64,000 nucleotides of DNA from Channa striata (lineage: Eukaryota; Chordata; Actinopteri; Anabantiformes; Channidae). The position numbers and the translations under genes are program-made. Location: the NCBI GenBank assembly GCA_033026295.1, contig CM065183.1, forward strand, positions 13,060,657 to 13,124,656, in the 5' to 3' direction. The notes under the pieces are model-generated. The model saw nothing but the letters and a program-made list of their open reading frames with translations, made no database searches and was not told the DNA's origin. Below are positions 57,028 to 64,000 of this stretch, in pieces. Every line of letters begins with the position of its first letter. The first letter of the stretch is position 1.

Positions 57028-57529
57028 AAATTTCACACTTTAACAAGTTCCTAAAAATATCTGCTTAATCAACTGACCTCAGAAAAGTGACTCCCTCACA
57101 TAATAATAGCAGAAACCATGGGAAGTTATCCAAAGCCTTTCAACGTTACACGAAACTCATATCTGCTGACAAAGAGGCTTTTGACTGCGATTTTTAAAGT
57201 AGAACTATTTTTTCAGTGCTTAGGACAAAAGCATAAGTTCTCCTTCATCTGCCCAAATAAAAGTGTGCAACTTCTGTGCCTGAGTAGAAAGATACGGGTT
57301 CAGCTGCTGTTCAGAATGGGACAAAGCTGATATATGTAACTACTGAATCTACATACTGCATGATGCCATTTCAGTACTAGCTGCATGTGTTGACCATGTA
57401 ACAGCTTCTTACAACACGCACTTGCGCACACACACACACACACTCCTCACACTATGTCACTGTCAAACTGTAGTATGTAAACATGTAACGTCTCTCTTAA
57501 ACACACAGAGTGCGATGGTGGAATTTGAC

Positions 57530-57535
57530 AATAAA
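57530..57535 (+). terminator. Probable distal polyadenylation signal of ralgapa1
   Basis: AATAAA followed at about +35 by GATGTGTGTATACG, a GT-rich downstream element. Further + strand AATAAA words lie at 58193 and 58389. Confidence 0.5.
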
Positions 57536-58771
57536 TGATTCGTACCACTGACTCCTGGACTGATTTGATGTGTGTATACGTCAGAGCAGTAATGCAAGAC
57601 CAAGATTTGACTATACTTTATTACCATTTACTGACATTGATTTAGAATAAATTTCACATTTAACTTTAAACATATCAAAATAGTACTGTATATGCTTCAT
57701 TAAACCACGGTTACATTATAGCATCAAGAAGGCATTTGTTAAATATTTCTACTAATGTTACCAATAGAGACAAAAGACTTTTTTTACCAGCAGTTCTAAC
57801 AATAGATGCCTCCTTTTGTATGAAAATATTTTTAAGCTGAGAACTTAACCGGCACATTTATAAGGAAAGGCATATTTTGGTCTGTGTAATTATTTAATCT
57901 TTTTGCTTTTTATTGTTCACTGTACATGAAATTTGTCTTTGAAACATAGAAGATAGATTCTGTCTCAGTTTTTCAGGTTAAGAAAGGTCACTTTCTAAAT
58001 GTGATTACGGATTGCGGTCCGGCTCTGCTTCACATATGACACTAGTCAGTAATTGAACTCACTGGACTGTTCCTCGACATCAGTGTGGTCTTTTACTTTG
58101 CCACAGAAATATGTTGACCGGGACTTTGAATCTGCACTATATTTAGAGAAAATGTTATTAATAGATTCAGGTTATCTAAAATGATTATTCATAATAAAGA
58201 TTATTTCTTTCAAACTTACACTCAAAAGTCTGTTCGTTTAGTTAGACCAGTTCAAATGTTGCATCGTTTATAAAGTGTCTACACAATATGAGGAGATGCA
58301 ATATACATTGGCCTGTAATATTTTCTGTATTTCAGTAGAAATATAGTATGTGTCTTGCTAATGATTGTGGGACTGCATCCTTTACGTGAATAAACTAAAC
58401 ACTGACAATGTAATTTGCAGGGACAACTGAAAAAGTCTTTTTGAATGAGGACCCTTTTATTTTGCCCTAGTTTAAAATGAACTTAAAGCAGGATTATTAG
58501 ATAAATTGATTTTTAAACATCTGCCACCTGACCTTTAAAACTGTGTCACGTTTTCCTTAAGGAAAACCTAAATTTAGCTCATGTTAGTATTCCTGTCCTA
58601 CTTGTTCTAAAGATTATTTTTATTGTGTGGACGTGGAAGGTGTCGTTTTTTGTGGGCACGTTTTTCATGTTGGTTTAGTTTCAGAACCATGGACAGTCCC
58701 TGTTTAAGTCACAGTGTTCTGCTTAGTTGAACACTGTTCTACAGTGTTCTACTTAGTCTTTTTTCATCTGG

Positions 58772-58777
58772 TTTATT
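58772..58777 (-). terminator. Candidate polyadenylation signal of insm2
   Basis: AATAAA on the - strand, about 200 bases after the insm2 stop. Others lie at 58618 and 58456. Which is used cannot be told from sequence. Confidence 0.4.
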
Positions 58778-58959
58778 ACATCAGATTCATGGCGACAGAC
58801 AGTGTTATTGTGAAATACAGGGACTCAACTGTAACCCTGCAACACGCCGTGATAAACTTTCTGTCCACAACAGAACTCAGTCCAACATTTACAGGACCAG
58901 CGTGAATACAAACAACTAGGACCGACACAATAAATGGTTTCACCGTGATGAGAAACATC

Positions 58960-61010
58960 CTGTGCGTCGTGCGCCTGTTACGGTCGCACCGTCATCTGCA
59001 GCAGCATCACCTGCCGGTTCTCCGTGGGGTGAGATTTGTTTATGTGTCTCGTGAGCCCCGGAGAGCTGAAGAACGTGGACGGACAGTGCTTGCACGTGAA
59101 GATCTGCTGCTGCGGGTCACAGTCCCCGGTGCCGCTCTCCTCTCTGTGCGCGTGAAACACGTCCGGTCTGAGTCCTCCTCCCAGTGTCCCCGCCAGCAGC
59201 TCGTCCCTCATGGCGTGCCACAGACGGTGCTTGTCCCTGATTTCAAGGGACGGGAAGCGCGCGCCGCACAGGTGACACAGGAACACCTGGTTCTGTCCAC
59301 CGCCGCTCTCGCGCCCCTGGCCGTAGGATGAAGGGGGCGGAGATGTTCGCGCTGTCATCTCGTGCGCTGCCAGGTGCTTCTTCAGGTAAGCCTGTCGGCG
59401 GAATTTCTTCCCGCAGTACCGACACTCGTACACCTCCTCATCCGGTAATGACTGCACGAACGATAAAGGCGGATGCGGGAGAGACGGCGGCGGCGGCTGC
59501 GCCAGCTCCGCGCGCTCCTCCGGTTTGCCGGAGGGCGGGCCGTCCACGCGACTGTCCATCGTGTTCCGGTAATGAGGGGACGACTCGTAGTGAGGAGGCG
59601 CGAGGCCGTCGCCGTCTGCGCCGTCCCGAGACCGGCCGTGGAGCAGCAGCAGGGGCGGCTCGCGTCTGACGCGGGAGCTGTCCAGCGCAGCGTGGTGCTG
59701 ATTGGGGTTGACGCGCAGCAGCTCGTTCTCTTTGCCCTCCATCTCCACCGGCTGCCGCTCGTGCTGAATGAGCCCTCGCGCTTCTTTCAGCGGCTGGCCC
59801 TTGTCGGCCTGAGTCTCTCCGCCTTGGCCGTTTACCGGACGAGGTTTGTGCCAGCGGCGGTGGGAGGCCAAGTTGGCGGGACAGCTGAAGACTTTGTCGC
59901 ACTCGGGACATCGGTACTCCACGCGCACAATGCGGGAGCACTTGTGCTGCGCCAGGGAGAACGGGTCGGGGTACTCCTCCTTGCACAGCTGGCAGATAAA
60001 CTCCCCCAGCGGCTTGTTCCCGGTGGAGGCGCACGACTTCTCCCGCTGTCTCCTCAGCTCGGGACTGTCTTTCTTGATCCGCAGCCCCAAAACCGGCGAG
60101 GTCGTCACCTCATCCTCAAAGTTGAGTTTCCGGTTAACTTTGGACTTCTTTGTGGCGCTTCCGGCCGACTGTTTGTTGTGTCTGTTTGTGTTTACGCGCT
60201 GCTCCGATTCGAGAAACGAGCGTTTCCTCGCCGCGTGATGCGGCTCGTGGTTCGTCAGTGTCAGTGGCGGGAACAAGTGCACGTGAGCCATGTTTGGGTC
60301 GTAACTGTCACTGTGAATATAGGCCGGCGCGTGCGGGCGACTGCCGCTCGCCAAGAGCCTCTCGACGGAGGCCGGCACTGAGGTCGGCGTGGAGCTCACC
60401 AGGAACGGCAGGTCCGGCAAGTCCGCCACCGGCGACGGTGTCAGGCGCTTGCCCGGGAACAGCTGTTGCTTTTCTCCTTCGTCGTGCTCAAGCAGTCTTG
60501 TGCCGACAGGTTTCACGGGACTGCAAGACTCCGTCAACGTCAAGTCGTGTGTTGGAGGAAGAGGAGGCGGGAAGAAGCAGGAGAAATCACCGTCGGGAGT
60601 CCAAACGTCCACCTCGCTCACCTGTTCCTCGGTCTCCGGTAACTGCGCGCGCCGGTCCGCCTCCGCCTCCAGCGCCGATTCCACGTGCGGACTCCAAGCC
60701 TCTCTGACACCGGCGGAGTCCTCGCGGGACACCGGCGACAGTCCGTCCAGTCTTTCAAACGGGAAAACACTCAAGACGTCGTTGTCCTTTACCGGTTTCG
60801 TCTCTTCATAGCTGTCACTGCCCCTGTCACCGTCGTAACTTACGGATGTGCCATTACTGTTATTCCGTGACCGGTACGATGCCGAGCACCGCCGGTTTCT
60901 CTTCACGAGGAATCCTCGGGGCATGGCGGCGGTGATGGTGCCGATGATGACGGGGGCTCCGAGCGGGGCACCAGCGGTCGGAAGGAACCACAACTCTTGT
61001 CTCGAGTCAC
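58960..61010. promoter_or_regulatory. CpG-rich block over insm2
   Basis: Base composition changes sharply from AT-rich flanks to GC-rich with frequent CG dinucleotides across the whole coding region and its 5' end, as in CpG islands covering single-exon developmental regulators. Confidence 0.7.
58978..60924 (-). CDS. insm2: Insulinoma-associated zinc-finger repressor INSM2
   Basis: A single-exon gene for 648 residues, a nuclear SNAG-type transcriptional repressor. The family acts in neuroendocrine and neuronal differentiation, recruiting corepressors through SNAG. Visible: SNAG MPRGFLVKR at 1-9, a basic KKSKVNRKLNFEDEVTTSPV segment near 259-278, and five C2H2-type fingers at about 309-329 (C2HC variant, CQLC...HKC), 337-359, 499-521, 548-570 and 611-632. 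The start at 60922-60924 is chosen because SNAG must be N-terminal and its context is GCCGCCATG; the frame is open for 92 more codons upstream. RDKHRLWHAMRDELL and QQIFTCKHCPSTFFSSPGL resemble INSM2 more than INSM1, and the neighbour ralgapa1 agrees. The central linker between fingers 2 and 3 is long and Pro-rich. insm1 is the alternative. Confidence 0.9.
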   Translation of the reverse strand: MPRGFLVKRNRRCSASYRSRNNSNGTSVSYDGDRGSDSYEETKPVKDNDVLSVFPFERLDGLSPVSREDSAGVREAWSPHVESALEAEADRRAQLPETEEQVSEVDVWTPDGDFSCFFPPPLPPTHDLTLTESCSPVKPVGTRLLEHDEGEKQQLFPGKRLTPSPVADLPDLPFLVSSTPTSVPASVERLLASGSRPHAPAYIHSDSYDPNMAHVHLFPPLTLTNHEPHHAARKRSFLESEQRVNTNRHNKQSAGSATKKSKVNRKLNFEDEVTTSPVLGLRIKKDSPELRRQREKSCASTGNKPLGEFICQLCKEEYPDPFSLAQHKCSRIVRVEYRCPECDKVFSCPANLASHRRWHKPRPVNGQGGETQADKGQPLKEARGLIQHERQPVEMEGKENELLRVNPNQHHAALDSSRVRREPPLLLLHGRSRDGADGDGLAPPHYESSPHYRNTMDSRVDGPPSGKPEERAELAQPPPPSLPHPPLSFVQSLPDEEVYECRYCGKKFRRQAYLKKHLAAHEMTARTSPPPSSYGQGRESGGGQNQVFLCHLCGARFPSLEIRDKHRLWHAMRDELLAGTLGGGLRPDVFHAHREESGTGDCDPQQQIFTCKHCPSTFFSSPGLTRHINKSHPTENRQVMLLQMTVRP

Positions 61011-61034
61011 TTTCAAGTAGCGCTTTGAAGTGGC

Positions 61035-61035
<1 letters not shown>

Positions 61036-61079
<44 letters not shown>
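61036..61079 (-). repeat. (GA)n microsatellite in the insm2 5' leader
   Basis: About 21 GA units (CT on the insm2 sense strand), 112-155 bases upstream of the insm2 start codon. Confidence 0.95.
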
Positions 61080-61082
<3 letters not shown>

Positions 61083-62095
61083 CGCGCAGGTGTGCTGAGA
61101 GCCCAGCAGACAACAGTTTGTCTTTATCCACCAGTCCCACTCTCCCACACACGCTCTCCCCCAGCGCCAGTGCCCCCCAACATCGTTCAGGTCGATTCAT
61201 TCTTATTCATATTCATATCTAAACACAGATCACGGGGAGACAGCGTTGAACAATGGCCGAACGAAAGCGTCATTTGGTCACTTTAATTCTTAAACGAGGC
61301 TTTCATTTCACGCTAAATTCCAAATAATGTCGTTTTCTTTCTATTAGAACAACGACTAGGCTGAATGTCCGTAAACCACATGAACGTGTGTGTTAGAAGG
61401 AAACTTGTGGAGTCGATCTCCCTGAATTTATTTATTTATTAATTTCTTTAATATGACCTTTTCACTCATGTATTCACGGCTGGCAGCTTGGCTCACATGA
61501 TGTTTGGCACATGACTTAATAATAAAATAAATAAAAGAAACTTTCTGCCAGAAAATTTGTGTGTGAAAGTTACTTTGAAAAAAAATCTCAAATATTTTAC
61601 ATTTGGATGTGAGCGGGTTGGCATCTCAATTAAAACATGAACAAAACATTCAAACATTCTTCTTCTTTGACTTATTTTATTATTATTATTAATGTTGTTG
61701 TTGAGTTGAGTTGCACTAGAATTGGGCTTTAGTGCATGTTACTCCTTTGCGTGCTGGGTTTAGTAACAGGTTGATGAGATTCTCCCACTGATCTTTTTCT
61801 GGAGGTTTTAGAAATGATAAAGAAAAACACCTGATCAGATTTATGTGTGTGTTGACCCCGTGGGGACCCACATACAGACACTATCTTTCTACCACTACTG
61901 CTGATCGTCTCTGTCCTGGTGATCAGTGTCTGATGATCAGCTTTTGTTGGTGGTGGGAATATCTCGGATGTAGCGTTCCCTCCTGCATATGTGTGTGTGT
62001 GTGCGTGTGTGTGTGTGAGAGAGGGAGAGGACTATTCACATCCGTCCTCCCCCACTCGAAGCTGTTCTGGCTGATAAGAGATCGCAGAGAAATTC

Positions 62096-62119
62096 ACCCA
62101 TCCATCCATCCATCCATCC
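62096..62119 (+). repeat. (CATC)n microsatellite
   Basis: Six tetranucleotide units. Confidence 0.9.
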
Positions 62120-63126
62120 CACCGCCCCCCCGGGCTCCTCTGGCCCCTCTGAGAGGGCCGGCCAGCCGCTCTATAGCGCGGCCAGTGGGTTCTGGCCAGC
62201 CGGCGTCTCTCCCTGGAAATCAATCAAAGGCGATGAGTGTGAGCGTGGCTTGACGAGGGCCCCCTGGGGAATAGAAATGAGACTCTACAAACTAATTAGG
62301 CACCGAGCTTCCTAGAACTTCAAGTTTTGCTGTTGTGTGTCATGTGTAGCCTAATTGTTTCCCACAGAGAGAGAAAACCTATTGACCCCGCTGACTGAAG
62401 CAGTAAACGGGGGATTGACTGAGGCTATTTGTATCTTCATTTTAATCAGTTCACCCACTTTTTATTAAATATGACTTTTTAAAAGGCCTAAAACGTCTTT
62501 ATACGTTGGTCTTTGACAATAATGATATGTACCATATACATATAGGTGCAACAATATTAACAAACTCAACTTCTATTTTTTGAGATAAATGACCTCTGTC
62601 TTTACACAATTGAGATGAAACTGTGGAAATGTGGATTCTGATCTTTATTGTTTTCTCCTGAAATGCAGTAACTGTACTTACTTAGCAAGTAAGTATCAAA
62701 GTTAGAATTTTTACTTAAACTTAATATAAGTTCAGTTTAACTCATTATTTTAGCCCATGTTTTCTGATTTGATGATTTTTTAATTGTCCAACCCTGTTAG
62801 TTTTGCAACCATACTGCGGTGCTTCTTTAGTCATTTACAAGTAGAGAAAAGATTTACTTACTTTAGGTTGATGCATATCAGTGTGATAGTTAGGGGAAAA
62901 TGAATAAAATGACACAAGACAAAATAATAGGCAAGGGCCCTGCAAGGAGATTACGACTGATATTAATAAAAAAAATCTCTTTCAGGCTCATGTAAGAAAG
63001 CCAGAGACAGAGCAGGTAGCTTTCACTGGTTTTAAAAACAGGGTAAATGTTCTCAGTCAATCTCCTGTAAAAAATAAATAAATAAAAATTGATCTATAGA
63101 CAGTCTGAAGCAAGTGCTGGCTAGAG

Positions 63127-63167
63127 GACTGTGTGTGTGTGTGTGTGTGTGCGTGTGTGTGTGTGCA
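63127..63167 (+). repeat. (GT)n microsatellite
   Basis: GT repeat with one GC interruption. Confidence 0.9.
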
Positions 63168-63734
63168 TGCATTTAGTTTGCATGGCCTCAGTGGGCAGTG
63201 AGGTGGATAATCTTCCAGACTGCCGAAAATGACTCTATTGATCTGTGCTCCTCAGTAACAAGACTCTAACTCATATCATCGCATCATACACCTGGGCTGT
63301 CTGACTGAATTTACATTGAGTTTGCATCTTATGGAAGCTGTTTCCTCAGTATTACTGGCGTCTGTGTGCCTTGATAAGAAAACAATGAGGAAAAAACAGT
63401 TTAACACCTTTCACTTGTTAATTAAGACGTTGGTGTTTCTGTTTTAGAACTTAAGTCACTGTCATGTAACAGTAAGTGTATTTTAGGGTTATTTATAGAG
63501 AATGTGATTAAAACTGTCTTTCTCAGGCTGGTAATAATCTGAGCTCTGTTTGTTGGTGCAAGAATTATTTGTAGATGCTATGATGGTTTACACAAATGCT
63601 AACTGGTAATGATACTCAATTATTTTTGTTTAAATTCATTGTTTTATTTATAAGCACAGTTAAAATTCAGTGAGATTACATCAATTAAGATTTATTCATT
63701 AATACAGTGGACAAGTAGACAAATACAAAATCAT

Positions 63735-63920
63735 CATTCCCTGGTCCCTCCTTGCTGCATGTCAAAGTATCCTTGGGCAAGATACTGAGCCCCACGTTGC
63801 TCCCGATTGGCCAGATGAGCACCCTGTATGGCAGCCATGGCTATCGTGTGTGTGTGTGTGTGTGTTCCAAATTACTCTGTAAGTCACTTTGGATAAAAGC
63901 GTTTGCCAAAATGTAAATTT
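63735..63920 (+). repeat. Teleost dispersed repeat with (GT)n
   Basis: Carries TCCTTGGGCAAGATACTGAG, then CCCACGTTGCTCCCGAT, a GT microsatellite (63,843-63,864) and AAGTCACTTTGGATAAAAGC. This series recurs widely in fish genomes; the family is not named here. Confidence 0.65.
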
Positions 63921-64000
63921 TGACAAATTTGGTTTCAGGTACACTTTCCCTTTAAATCAATGGAGTTAGTTATGTTTTGTGAGTCACTTCAGTTTAAATC

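Larger units (their letters stand above)
54477..57555 (+). other. ralgapa1: ralgapa1 3' UTR (probable extent)
   Basis: No coding frame with similarity follows the stop. The sequence is AT-rich and mostly unique, with a 13-bp inverted repeat at 56989-57027 and (CA)n at 57,428-57,444. The right edge is inferred from the AATAAA at 57530 with GT-rich sequence 35 bases beyond. An earlier AATAAA at 55325 could give a shorter UTR. Confidence 0.55.
61080..64000. other. 5' flank of insm2, no gene seen
   Basis: Contains GT/GA simple sequence at 61,990-62,020, (CATC)n at 62,096-62,119, a non-repetitive block with homeodomain- and TCF-like words at about 62,140-62,320, (GT)n at 63,127-63,167 and a fish-type dispersed repeat at about 63,735-63,920. 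The insm2 promoter should lie in its first few hundred bases; no TATA box is convincing. Confidence 0.7.

Noticed and set aside
59438..60034. 198-codon - strand frame overlapping insm2
   Set aside because: It is another frame of the insm2 coding sequence; the real frame carries all five fingers and SNAG.
59473..60381. Long open frame (302 codons) on the + strand
   Set aside because: It is antisense to insm2 in GC-rich DNA where stops are rare. It shows no recognisable family, and its Arg/Val-rich composition is the expected mirror of the zinc-finger gene.
1..61200. Assignment to the paralogous pair RALGAPA2/INSM1
   Set aside because: The alpha subunit matches alpha-1 in segments where alpha-2 differs (for example SHIYYVFFENF and CGFMGGLQ with its neighbours), and finger 4/5 wording (DKHRLWH, CKHCPSTFFSSPG) is INSM2-like. 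A formal tree would settle it.

Overview
The window is vertebrate nuclear DNA, almost certainly from a ray-finned (teleost) fish. The evidence is split genes with GT-AG introns, abundant (CA)n, (GA)n and (GATA/CTGT)-type microsatellites, dispersed repeats of kinds I know from teleost genomes, a decayed Tc1-type transposase, and proteins clearly orthologous to vertebrate families but diverged from mammals. There is no sign of prokaryotic or viral organisation.

Bases 1 to about 57,550 hold most of one large gene on the + strand: ralgapa1, the catalytic alpha-1 subunit of the Ral GTPase-activating complex. I traced 45 coding exons: 44 that read as constitutive and one in-frame cassette. The window enters the gene a few dozen codons after its start and runs to the stop codon at 54474-54476. 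With the shortest splice choices the exons join in frame into 2148 residues. Two optional segments, a 49-residue cassette (8662-8808) and a 547-residue extension of one exon made by a second donor (10223 versus 11864), would raise this to 2744. The C-terminal exons encode the RapGAP-type domain with its catalytic asparagine. This domain is interrupted by a 16.9 kb intron (33139-50046) that has the donor and branch-point sequences of a minor-spliceosome (U12-type) intron.

Bases 58,978 to 60,924 on the - strand hold a single-exon gene, an INSM-family zinc-finger repressor that I assign to insm2. It has an N-terminal SNAG motif and five C2H2-type fingers in a GC- and CpG-rich block. The two genes are convergent (tail to tail), with 4.5 kb between stop codons. 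This matches the human arrangement of RALGAPA1 beside INSM2, and the paralogous RALGAPA2/INSM1 pair, so gene identity and neighbourhood support each other.

The rest is introns, a 3' UTR and the 5' flank of insm2. It contains microsatellites, degraded SINE/LINE-like and Tc1 remnants, two copies of a miniature inverted-repeat element with matching ends and 5-bp target duplications, another inverted-repeat element flanked by TTAA, several long hairpins, and blocks of non-repetitive, motif-rich sequence that may be conserved regulatory elements. I found no RNA genes and no CRISPR arrays. The most interesting signals are the U12-type giant intron, the paired in-frame alternative splicing choices in the regulatory linker of ralgapa1, and the inverted-repeat elements.
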